A DNA stretch of 6,486 nt, taken from contig JADZBW010000004.1 in the NCBI GenBank assembly GCA_020851885.1, positions 1 through 6,486 on the forward strand, given 5' to 3'. The notes under the pieces were generated by a model. That model was given only the letters and a program-made list of their open reading frames with translations, was not told the DNA's origin and did no database searches. Positions 1 through 5,750 of this stretch are shown here, in pieces. The position numbers were made by a program, and so were the translations under genes. Every line of letters starts with the position of its first letter. Positions within the stretch are counted from its first letter, which is position 1. Source of the stretch: Fimbriimonadaceae bacterium (GTDB lineage Bacteria > Armatimonadota > Fimbriimonadia > Fimbriimonadales > Fimbriimonadaceae).

Positions 1-89
1 ATCTTCTGCGATTCGGCGATCAGTCGGCCATCGGTTTCGATGAGGGCAACACTGGTCTGGGGACTCGAAGTCGAAAAAGCGACGATCAC
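1..89 (-). CDS. tsaB: TsaB N-terminus (tRNA t6A biosynthesis), partial at window edge
   Basis: Only the first 29 codons are inside the window; the gene continues past position 1. Reading leftwards from a GTG at 89-87, the peptide begins MIVAFSTSSPQTSVALIE and continues TDGRLIAESQK. This matches the opening of TsaB (pattern hydrophobic-AIDTS-xxx-SVAL, then a short DG turn and LLAE), the first beta hairpin of its ASKHA fold. In the family, TsaB partners TsaD (with TsaE in most bacteria) to transfer threonylcarbamoyl to A37 of ANN-decoding tRNAs in the cytoplasm. The GTG overlaps the TGA of the upstream secreted-protein gene as GTGA, so translation is probably coupled and no separate ribosome site is needed. 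One oddity is that the usual Asp of the DTS motif is Ser here (residue 6). The call rests on a short stretch; another ASKHA protein such as TsaD is less likely because TsaD begins with a longer GIETSCDET-type motif. Confidence 0.75.
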   Translation of the reverse strand, partial: MIVAFSTSSPQTSVALIETDGRLIAESQK

Positions 90-1174
90 GGAATCTGATC
101 AACCGTTGTTAAGTTCAGCAGGCTTTCTACGAGCTTTCGTTCCGCTCCGATCTTCGAGGGATTGGCGCTTCGAAAGGCGATCACGACATAGAAATCGCCA
201 TTGACGACTACGGCATCGCAGGAAAAGAGATCGCCTTTTGCATCGATGCCAGTTCGCCATACGCTCGACACGTTGGCACCCGCTCGATTCTTTGCCGGTG
301 TGGCTTCATCGCGCTTGGTCACTTTCTGGAAATCGGCAAGCGTCTTGCTCGATGCGGTCATCAAGGCTCGCTGCCACGGGTCTGAGTCCAAACTTGAAGC
401 GAGGGTGACTTGGATCGTCGACGTCAAGTCGGTATGGGAAAGGAGGATGGTCCCATCTTCCTGCACCTTGCCGGACCATTCGCCTGGAATACGCAGTTCG
501 ATCTTTCGACCGGAAACCGTAGTTGAAATGGCGATCGGTGGCTTCGTGATTTTGAACTCGCCGTCGAGCGACTTGGGAGCTTTGACCACCGGGGGCGGCA
601 GTTCGGTCGTCTTTGGCGCTTTTGGATCGGGTTTGAGGGTGGGATCCTCGGGGAGCCATGCCCGGCCGGTTCGAATGGTGTTCATGGTCTCTCGCCATAC
701 GAATTCAGCCTTGTCGTAATCGTCGGGCGCAGCGGTCAGGCGGAACATCAATTTCTTAGGGGTGCGGCTGTAAATCAAGCCGGTCAAGAGGATGTGGGGA
801 CCTTCCTTGTCGGAGTAGCTGACCTTGGTCATTAGCATGGGCACTCCGAGGAATTCTTCTTCCCATTGCCGCATGATGTCTCGCTTCATGCGATCGTTGA
901 TCCCCTTTTGCGAGAGCTGCCAGATTTCCTTTTCTGAGTTGAAAGGAATATTGAACAGCTCGAGGAGGGCTTTCTGGGAGGAGCCTTCGATCGGGACCAA
1001 GACCCGGATGTCATTGCTCTTTTTGATGGTGGAGACTTGCCAAGCCTTGGGATGGTTCATCGCCAAGCCGAGGTCGGCCATTTCGAGAACCGATTGGTCT
1101 GAATTCTGAGCAAACGAGCTGCTGGCGAGCGCCAAGAGCGAGACCGAAACAAACGAAAAAAGCAATCTCTTCAT
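86..1174 (-). CDS. Secreted protein with two PsbP/DUF1795-like domains
   Basis: A 362-residue exported protein of unknown function. The N-terminus is a clear Sec signal peptide (K2 and R3, a hydrophobic core at about 4-20, likely cut after SFA at residue 22, before QN). There is no lipobox or further membrane segment, so it should be periplasmic or released. The mature part looks like two related halves: about 29-170 and about 213-358, joined by a Pro/Lys-rich linker (about 171-212, with PEDPTLKPDPKAPK and ELPPPVVKAPK). Each half follows the same plan: a P-x-x-W near its start (PKAW 42-45, PGEW 230-233), a middle helix, a strand ending in a Tyr/Val-rich stretch (LTGLIYS, DFYVVIAF), then a final helix with a hydrophobic L/I pattern. 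That plan resembles the PsbP/Mog1p/DcrB (DUF1795) fold; this is by-eye inference, with no catalytic residues seen. It lies 33 bases after the kinase gene and overlaps tsaB by 4 bases, so it is probably cotranscribed with both. The ATG has no strong Shine-Dalgarno. Confidence 0.8.
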   Translation of the reverse strand: MKRLLFSFVSVSLLALASSSFAQNSDQSVLEMADLGLAMNHPKAWQVSTIKKSNDIRVLVPIEGSSQKALLELFNIPFNSEKEIWQLSQKGINDRMKRDIMRQWEEEFLGVPMLMTKVSYSDKEGPHILLTGLIYSRTPKKLMFRLTAAPDDYDKAEFVWRETMNTIRTGRAWLPEDPTLKPDPKAPKTTELPPPVVKAPKSLDGEFKITKPPIAISTTVSGRKIELRIPGEWSGKVQEDGTILLSHTDLTSTIQVTLASSLDSDPWQRALMTASSKTLADFQKVTKRDEATPAKNRAGANVSSVWRTGIDAKGDLFSCDAVVVNGDFYVVIAFRSANPSKIGAERKLVESLLNLTTVDQIP

Positions 1175-1207
1175 AGCTGTGCGGGCCCCATTGCCAGGAC
1201 TTGTAAA

Positions 1208-2929
1208 TTATGGACGATCCTCAAGGGGAAGCAGAATCACAAACTTCGCCCCTAGGCCAGGTTCCCCAGATTCAAAGACTTCGCCACCGTGCGCATCCAC
1301 GATTCCTTTGACGATCGAGAGGCCCAGCCCCATGCCTTTCACTCGCTGACTGAAGAAGGGTTGAAAGATTGTGGACTTGGCCTGATGATCCACCCCCGGC
1401 CCGGAGTCTTGTATTTCAATTTCGGCGAACTTGGGAATGTGGCTCGCCCGGGTGCTGAAGTGGGCATCGCGTCCAACGGCCCGGGTCGAGATCGACATGT
1501 CTCCTTCGTCGATGTAGTTGAAGGAGTTCTCAATGAGCTCGCTGATGGCGCGACGGAGTTTCTTCCCATCGACGAGGACGTCGGGAAGATTTGGGTCCAG
1601 GTTCAGGTGGAGGGTGACCTTGGACATCCTCGGAAAGACCTCATCGGCCGTTTCCTTGATCAGGCCGTTTAGGTCGGTCTTGTCCCGAGTAACTTGAGTT
1701 GCAGTTAGGAAGTCTCTGAAGTCTTGGAGGATCTCTTCGATTCGCGTGACGTTGGTGGATAGGCTCTGCTGAAGCGCCCTGATATCCTTGATGCTAGGCT
1801 CGCGCTCCGCCAACAGGTGATGAAGTTCGTTGATGTCGCCTTTGAGCGCAAAGACGCGATTGCCAATCATGTGACTGCTCTTGGCGCTCAGTTCGCCCCA
1901 AGCGATCATCCGCTCGGATCTCACGATCCGCTCCATGTTCCGCAGATTCTCTAGGCCGCTCGCCACCTGTTCCGCGATGGCGGAGAGGATTCGAATATCG
2001 GATTCGGTGAATCGGTTGTCGAGATAGGGGTTGTCGCTCTTTCGTCGCAGAACGCGAATCGCTCCAATCGATCGATTTCGAAAGACGATCGGCACCGCCA
2101 AAAAGCTGGCAATCTCGTCACCGGGGATTTCCAGGTATTTGCCCCTCCACCGAGGATCGGATTGCGGTTCATCGAGCAGAATCGATTGACCGGTATCGCA
2201 GACCCAACCGGTGAAGCCCTCGCCTCGCTCATAGGCCAATTCACCGATTTGGCGTTTCAACGATCCTGAAGAGCCCCGCAGTACGAAGGTGTCGCTGATC
2301 GGCTCGTGAAGGAATAACGAGCAGGCCTGGAACCGTAGTACATCCTCGGCAACATGGATCACGCGATCGATGAGCGATTCTTCGGTCAAGGAGTTATCGA
2401 GAGCTTGGCCCACTTCGACCAGGGCTTCCTCGCGCTCGTACAAGTCCTCACGTTCCAACACGATTGAAATCAGGCTGGAGAGCGCCTCGCAGATGTTCTT
2501 CTCCCGCTCGCCAAAAGCATCGATCCGATCCGATTCGATGTTGAGCACGGCACGGATCCGTCCATAGGGATCCCAAACCGGCATCGCAATCTCGCTGATC
2601 GTGCTTGAGAACAACTTGCGATAGAGGGGTTCGGTTTCCACGTTGCCAGTGCGGACGGGCTTTCCCGTTGCCGCGACATAGGCGATGATCCCTTGGCCCT
2701 CCATCTGATCGACGTTCAGTTTCCGATTTCTCGCCTTCGTCTCATACTCCTCGCCTGCTCCATGAAGGACTTCCAAGTGTCCCTTTTCTTCATCGAGTAC
2801 AGCGATCATCGCGTGTCGGCTGAACGTCAGGTCGAGGGCGGCTTCGGCAATGATGTCGAGAGCGGGCCTGGCACCCCTTTCTCCCGCAACGGCGGAGAGG
2901 ACCTGCGGCAGGCTGCGAAACGTCGGCAT
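1208..2929 (-). CDS. Cytosolic sensor histidine kinase, GAF-GAF-HisKA-HATPase
   Basis: A 573-residue two-component sensor kinase. There is no signal peptide or membrane helix, so it should sense an intracellular signal. In order: GAF domain 1 (about 20-160), a short connecting helix, GAF domain 2 (about 170-330, with the typical GEGFTGWVCDTGQ and FLAVPIVFRNRSIGAIRV stretches), a dimerisation/phosphoacceptor helix pair (about 335-410) and a GHKL ATPase domain (about 450-570). ATPase motifs are intact: N-box ELIENS with N468, G1 box DSGPG (508-512), F-box IFQPFF (521-526) and G2 box GMGLGLS (532-538). The likely phosphoacceptor is H353 in SSHMIGNR. Compared with the usual HE-x-x-NP, the acidic residue after His is Met and the Pro is Arg, so this H-box is divergent. 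GAF domains often bind cyclic nucleotides, haem or other small ligands; no ligand can be named here. No response regulator lies in the window. The ATG at 2929 is supported by a -10 box six bases upstream that implies a leaderless mRNA. The secreted-protein gene follows by 33 bases. Confidence 0.92.
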   Translation of the reverse strand: MPTFRSLPQVLSAVAGERGARPALDIIAEAALDLTFSRHAMIAVLDEEKGHLEVLHGAGEEYETKARNRKLNVDQMEGQGIIAYVAATGKPVRTGNVETEPLYRKLFSSTISEIAMPVWDPYGRIRAVLNIESDRIDAFGEREKNICEALSSLISIVLEREDLYEREEALVEVGQALDNSLTEESLIDRVIHVAEDVLRFQACSLFLHEPISDTFVLRGSSGSLKRQIGELAYERGEGFTGWVCDTGQSILLDEPQSDPRWRGKYLEIPGDEIASFLAVPIVFRNRSIGAIRVLRRKSDNPYLDNRFTESDIRILSAIAEQVASGLENLRNMERIVRSERMIAWGELSAKSSHMIGNRVFALKGDINELHHLLAEREPSIKDIRALQQSLSTNVTRIEEILQDFRDFLTATQVTRDKTDLNGLIKETADEVFPRMSKVTLHLNLDPNLPDVLVDGKKLRRAISELIENSFNYIDEGDMSISTRAVGRDAHFSTRASHIPKFAEIEIQDSGPGVDHQAKSTIFQPFFSQRVKGMGLGLSIVKGIVDAHGGEVFESGEPGLGAKFVILLPLEDRP

Positions 2930-2935
2930 AGTAAG

Positions 2936-2941
2936 AGTTTA
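2936..2941 (-). promoter_or_regulatory. Candidate -10 box (TAAACT) for a leaderless kinase mRNA
   Basis: Read on the minus strand, TAAACT is followed by six bases (CTTACT) and then the ATG of the kinase gene at 2929. It matches the -10 consensus at T1, A2, A4 and T6. A -10 box at that distance puts the transcription start at or next to the A of ATG, and there is no Shine-Dalgarno, so a leaderless transcript is the simplest reading. I see no convincing -35 box. The assignment is strengthened by the same hexamer at nearly the same spacing before the divergent gene. Confidence 0.6.
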
Positions 2942-2963
2942 GATGAAGCTGAGGTCGGGCTAG

Positions 2964-2969
2964 TAAACT
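2964..2969 (+). promoter_or_regulatory. Candidate -10 box (TAAACT) for a leaderless SIS-gene mRNA
   Basis: TAAACT is followed by seven bases (TGGTCCC) and then the ATG at 2977. No Shine-Dalgarno precedes the ATG, so transcription probably starts at the A of the start codon. No strong -35 box is visible; the place where one would sit (about 2941-2946) touches the -10 box of the divergent kinase promoter. The two hexamers form a perfect inverted repeat, AGTTTA then TAAACT, separated by 22 bases. Confidence 0.6.
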
Positions 2970-2976
2970 TGGTCCC

Positions 2977-3927
2977 ATGCAAGGCTATTGGATGGAGCGG
3001 GAAATCCGGGAACAGCCCGAAGTTCTGGGTCGTTCTGCAGAACCGTACTTCACCCAACTCGACGAGCTATTTGCGGGAAAGAAATTCGAGATGGTTCTAT
3101 TGGCGGCTCGTGGCACGTCCGACCACGCGGCGCTCTATGCCCGGTACCTGATCGAGATCCACTTGGGTATACCGGTGAGCTTGGCCGCGCCCTCGGTGTT
3201 GACCCGTTATGGCACGCGTGTTCGCTATTCCAATGCATTGGCGATCGGCATTTCGCAGAGTGGGTCGGCTCCCGATGTTTCGGAAATGATCGCAATGATG
3301 CGCGAAGAAGGCCATACGACTTTGGCGATTACCAACACGGAGGGTTCCCGGCTCAGCAATGAGGCTGACCATACGCTGCTTCTTGGTGCCGGCGTAGAGC
3401 AATCGGTCGCCGCTACGAAAACCTACACTTCCACCCTGCTCGCAATCTATCAGCTTGTTCGGGCCCTGGGCGGGGATCTCCCCAGCCCTGACGCTCAACT
3501 TCCCGAAGATCGGTGGGTCCAGAGTTCGCTGGAAGCCGCATCAGAATCCTGTGGGCCACTCTTGCGATCCAATCCCTCCTTTGCCCTTGCGCGGGGTTAC
3601 TCGTTCTGCACGGCCCAGGAGACGGCGCTGAAGCTGATGGAGTGTGCGCTGCTGCCGTGCAAAGCGTATTCAACCGCAGACTTCGAGCATGGGCCAAAGG
3701 CATTGGCCGGGCATGGTAGCGCGGCGATCGTATACGGTGAAACGGCGAGCGGGCTCGCTGAACAGGGGTGCCGAATTCTGCAGGCGCCGCAGGCCCCAGC
3801 GCCTTATGAACTCAAGCCGATCTGGGAAATCATCTTTGGCCAGTGGCTTGCTTTGTCGGCGGCCCGGGCGCTCGGGCTCGACCCGGACCACCCTGAGCAT
3901 ATTCGAAAGGTAACGGAAACTCTGTAG
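2977..3927 (+). CDS. Double-SIS sugar isomerase, GlmS-like / NagB-II-type glucosamine-6-phosphate deaminase
   Basis: A 316-residue cytosolic enzyme equal to the isomerase half of glucosamine-6-phosphate synthase, without the N-terminal glutaminase domain. SIS domain 1 (about 35-165) carries ARGTSDHAA (43-51), the sugar-phosphate loop SQSGSAPD (93-100), and GAGVEQSVAATKTYTS (137-152). SIS domain 2 (about 195-300) carries ETALKLMECA and FEHGPKAL. By hand alignment with E. coli GlmS the catalytic residues are kept: K219 (K485), E222 (E488), H238 (H504) and a C-terminal K311 (K603). It should therefore be active on fructose-6-P/glucosamine-6-P. Without a glutaminase it cannot draw ammonia from glutamine, so the likely reaction is glucosamine-6-P + water to fructose-6-P + ammonia, as in NagB-II (the alternative SIS-type deaminase). 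A related amino-sugar isomerase such as an AgaS-type enzyme is the main alternative. The opening MEREIREQPEVL is typical of this subfamily. It is transcribed away from the kinase, and the lipoprotein gene follows closely. Confidence 0.88.
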   Translation: MQGYWMEREIREQPEVLGRSAEPYFTQLDELFAGKKFEMVLLAARGTSDHAALYARYLIEIHLGIPVSLAAPSVLTRYGTRVRYSNALAIGISQSGSAPDVSEMIAMMREEGHTTLAITNTEGSRLSNEADHTLLLGAGVEQSVAATKTYTSTLLAIYQLVRALGGDLPSPDAQLPEDRWVQSSLEAASESCGPLLRSNPSFALARGYSFCTAQETALKLMECALLPCKAYSTADFEHGPKALAGHGSAAIVYGETASGLAEQGCRILQAPQAPAPYELKPIWEIIFGQWLALSAARALGLDPDHPEHIRKVTETL

Positions 3928-3939
3928 TTGCCAAAAAGA

Positions 3940-3945
3940 TAAACT
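3940..3945 (+). promoter_or_regulatory. Candidate -10 box (TAAACT) for the lipoprotein gene
   Basis: TAAACT lies in the 24-base gap after the SIS gene. It is followed by CGGATG and then ATG at 3952, i.e. six bases, the same spacing as at the kinase gene. The earlier ATG at 3949 would be only three bases away, too close for a leaderless start there. The box therefore favours 3952 as the true start and suggests the lipoprotein gene can be transcribed on its own. No -35 box is evident. Confidence 0.55.
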
Positions 3946-3951
3946 CGGATG

Positions 3952-4515
3952 ATGCGCTGGCTGATCGCAGTGTGTTTGATCTTCGGATTTGGCTGCCACG
4001 GAGGTGGTTACGATCAATCGCTGATGGCGAAGCTGACGGCGAAAGAGCAGGGCATCGTTGGGAAGTACCTGCTGGAGACGTCTTTTCAGGGGACCGAAAA
4101 CAACGAACTGAAATCGTTCGCTGAAGCAATGCAGGCACTCGGGGGAGAGACGACGATCGAGTGCTTCCCCGACAAGTCCTTCTTGATGGTCGTATCCCAG
4201 GTCGTGGTCGAGGGCAAGTGGGTCGTCGACGGGATGTTCGTCAGACTCAGCATCAAGTCCGTTGGGGGCAAGAATCCCGGCGAGATTGGCCGGGCCAAGG
4301 ACCGGGCGCGGGGCATTAGCGGATTCGATTTGAACAACCCGCAACGCAGCGAGTTTCTGCAGGACTTCATGAATACCATGGCTTTGGAACGAGCCGAGAG
4401 CCTTCGGAACCTGAGAATTGGAGTCGATGGCCACTCGCTCTACAGTTCAGAGGGCACTTCAAATGACCTGTTTGGCGCGACGGTAAGCACCTTCAAGCCG
4501 ATTGCTGACAAGTGA
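3952..4515 (+). CDS. Small putative lipoprotein, lipocalin-like pattern, function unknown
   Basis: A 187-residue exported protein that I do not recognise. From the ATG at 3952 it begins MRWLIAVCLIFGFGC: one basic residue, a hydrophobic core, then Cys at residue 15 after GFG. This looks like a lipoprotein signal peptide, though Gly at -3 of the lipobox is atypical. The mature N-terminus is Gly-rich (HGGGYDQ). Residues about 34-100 read as a short beta-rich unit with GKY (37-39), a D-x-S-F turn in ECFPDKSFLMVV, and GKWVVDGMFVRL (88-99); such G-x-W then hydrophobic strand patterns occur in small lipocalin-like domains. The C-terminal half is mixed helix with no motif I can name. An ATG at 3949 is directly adjacent and would add one Met; 3952 is preferred because of the upstream -10 box. 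It sits between the SIS enzyme and the glycosyltransferase (22 bases before the latter), which hints at the envelope but proves nothing. Confidence 0.75.
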   Translation: MRWLIAVCLIFGFGCHGGGYDQSLMAKLTAKEQGIVGKYLLETSFQGTENNELKSFAEAMQALGGETTIECFPDKSFLMVVSQVVVEGKWVVDGMFVRLSIKSVGGKNPGEIGRAKDRARGISGFDLNNPQRSEFLQDFMNTMALERAESLRNLRIGVDGHSLYSSEGTSNDLFGATVSTFKPIADK

Positions 4516-4523
4516 TGAGTAGG

Positions 4524-4529
4524 TAACTT
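4524..4529 (+). promoter_or_regulatory. Weak candidate -10 box (TAACTT) before the glycosyltransferase gene
   Basis: TAACTT lies eight bases upstream of the GTG start at 4538, in the 22-base gap after the lipoprotein gene. It is similar in place to the three TAAACT boxes but matches less well and is spaced slightly further. A purine run AAGGGA (4530-4535) also lies only two bases from the GTG, too close for a standard Shine-Dalgarno. Read-through from upstream is an equally good explanation of expression. Confidence 0.25.
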
Positions 4530-4537
4530 AAGGGACC

Positions 4538-5656
4538 GTGAAGCCCGGAATCGCCTTGGCAATGATCGTGCGCAACGACGCCGCCCGGATCGAGCGTTGC
4601 TTGAGATCGGTAAAGGCCGTTGTCGAGGAGATGATTCTGGTCGATACCGGGTCCACGGATGGAACGCAAGACCTGGCGCGCGGTCTTGGGGCAAGGGTTG
4701 TCGAGAAGGACTGGCCCGATGACTTTGCCGAGGCTCTCAATTGGGCCTATGATTTGGTCACCCATGAGTGGACCTTGCGCTTGGACTCTGACGAGTGGCT
4801 TCTCCCCGATTCAATCCCCATCCTTCGGTCCCTGACCGCTCGGGATGACATCTTCGCAGCGACGATCATTCGCGAGGATTACGTTTCCGATGGTCGATTC
4901 ACCGAAACCCAGGCGCTGAGGCTGTGGAGGACCGATCCGGAAATGCGGATGATCGGGCTCGTTCACGAGCAATTTCCGAATCAGGTGCTCGATCGGGTTT
5001 CGCGCGGTCGGATGCTGGCTGATTCGCAGATCCGGCTTGGGCATGACGGCTACACGGAAGAGGCCATGCCGGCCAAGCATCGGCGCAATCTGGCATTGGT
5101 GGAGAAGGAGCTCTCGATCCGTCCTGGGAACATCTACTATGAGTCCGAGCGGGTTCGCATTCTGTATCTGCTGAATGACCCTCGGGCCGATGCAGAAAAC
5201 AACCGCCTGTTGGAGAAGCTGTTGGAGTTTCGACACCTGGACCAGCCACCAAGCGCAATGGTGACGGGGCCGCTGACCTTGGCGCTAGACCGGCTTCCCG
5301 AATCCCGTCTGGGAGACCAATTGACGACGGACATTTTGCGCCTTGCCCGAGGTTGGTGCCATCGTGATCCTGCCGTGACCTATGCGGCGGCCAAGACCTT
5401 TATTCGTCGCAAGGACTTGCGATCTGCGCTCGATGCGCTACTGGATCTCGAGCACATGTCTCAGACTGGCGACTACCAGCGAAGCGGTTTCAATCACCCC
5501 TCCATGCTGGAGGAAGCCCTTTGGCATAACCTCGCTTTGGTGGCCCATCAATTGGGCAGGAAAGAGGTTGCAGCCCGAAATTACGAGCGGTTGCTCCGTC
5601 AGAATCCCAACAACGCGGTCGCCCGGCAGAACATGGCGCTTTTGTTAAAGGGCTGA
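4538..5656 (+). CDS. Family 2 glycosyltransferase with C-terminal TPR
   Basis: A 372-residue cytosolic transferase that would move a sugar from a nucleotide donor to an unknown acceptor. The GT-A fold occupies about 4-190: LAMIVRNDAARIERCLRSV (7-25), the nucleotide-binding DTGSTDGT (36-43), the metal-binding DxD as DSD (83-85, in RLDSDEW), VHEQF with H143 and E144, and GHDGY with K180, R182 and N184 downstream. That last set is a recurring signature in GT2 proteins fused to TPRs (the WaaE/SunS-like branch, cd02511 type). The middle (about 190-320) is helical, and residues about 328-361 form a good TPR (HNLALVAHQLGRKEVAARNY then ERLLRQNPNN). TPRs in this family are thought to bind a protein or peptide acceptor, so protein glycosylation is possible; transfer to lipopolysaccharide core or another glycan is the alternative. 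The GTG start is chosen because it just precedes the conserved first strand and no better start fits; the next in-frame ATG (M9) would cut that strand. Confidence 0.87.
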   Translation: MKPGIALAMIVRNDAARIERCLRSVKAVVEEMILVDTGSTDGTQDLARGLGARVVEKDWPDDFAEALNWAYDLVTHEWTLRLDSDEWLLPDSIPILRSLTARDDIFAATIIREDYVSDGRFTETQALRLWRTDPEMRMIGLVHEQFPNQVLDRVSRGRMLADSQIRLGHDGYTEEAMPAKHRRNLALVEKELSIRPGNIYYESERVRILYLLNDPRADAENNRLLEKLLEFRHLDQPPSAMVTGPLTLALDRLPESRLGDQLTTDILRLARGWCHRDPAVTYAAAKTFIRRKDLRSALDALLDLEHMSQTGDYQRSGFNHPSMLEEALWHNLALVAHQLGRKEVAARNYERLLRQNPNNAVARQNMALLLKG

Positions 5657-5737
5657 GCCGGAGTTTGGCACCGCAAAATTGCCTATCTTTTCCCGCTAGG
5701 GCGTTGGGATTTTCCTTGGATATGGAATGAACCGACT

Positions 5738-5743
5738 AGGTGA
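5738..5743 (+). promoter_or_regulatory. Shine-Dalgarno AGGTGA that fixes the start at 5751
   Basis: AGGTGA matches the 3' part of the extended Shine-Dalgarno TAAGGAGGTGA and lies seven bases before the ATG at 5751. It falls inside the reading frame that would result from the upstream ATG at 5727, and it supports the shorter protein, whose N-terminus is a much better signal peptide. It contrasts with three other genes here that have no such site. Confidence 0.6.
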
Positions 5744-5750
5744 CTTTGCC

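Noticed and set aside
201..719. A 172-codon plus-strand open frame opposite the secreted-protein gene
   Set aside because: The minus-strand frame has a clean signal peptide and a coherent two-domain design and fits the operon; the plus frame has no motif or start signal.
1205..1210. Possible internal -10 box (TAATTT, minus strand) before the secreted-protein gene
   Set aside because: It lies at the kinase stop codon, has no -35 partner and the spacing to the ATG differs from the leaderless pattern; cotranscription with the kinase explains expression equally well.
2938..2963. Search for -35 boxes for the divergent promoters (TTTAGA at 2938-2943 on plus, TTACTA at 2961-2966 on minus)
   Set aside because: Both are poor matches and would need spacers of about 19-20 bases, so I do not call them.
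2693..3151. A plus-strand open frame spanning the divergent promoter region
   Set aside because: It runs antisense through the kinase GAF domain and then out of frame through the SIS start; nothing in it resembles a protein family.
3670..4434. A 254-codon open frame on the minus strand across the end of the SIS gene and the lipoprotein gene
   Set aside because: It is antisense to two genes with clear family motifs or a signal peptide, its translation has no recognisable domain and is rich in Arg, Pro and Ser as typical of shadow frames, and no start signal precedes it.
4811..5236. A 141-codon minus-strand open frame opposite the glycosyltransferase
   Set aside because: It is the mirror of a well-supported GT2 coding region and carries no motif of its own.
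5667..5693. Possible terminator after the glycosyltransferase (GGCA ... TGCC then TATCTTTTCC)
   Set aside because: The stem is only four base pairs, too weak to call even though a short T run follows.
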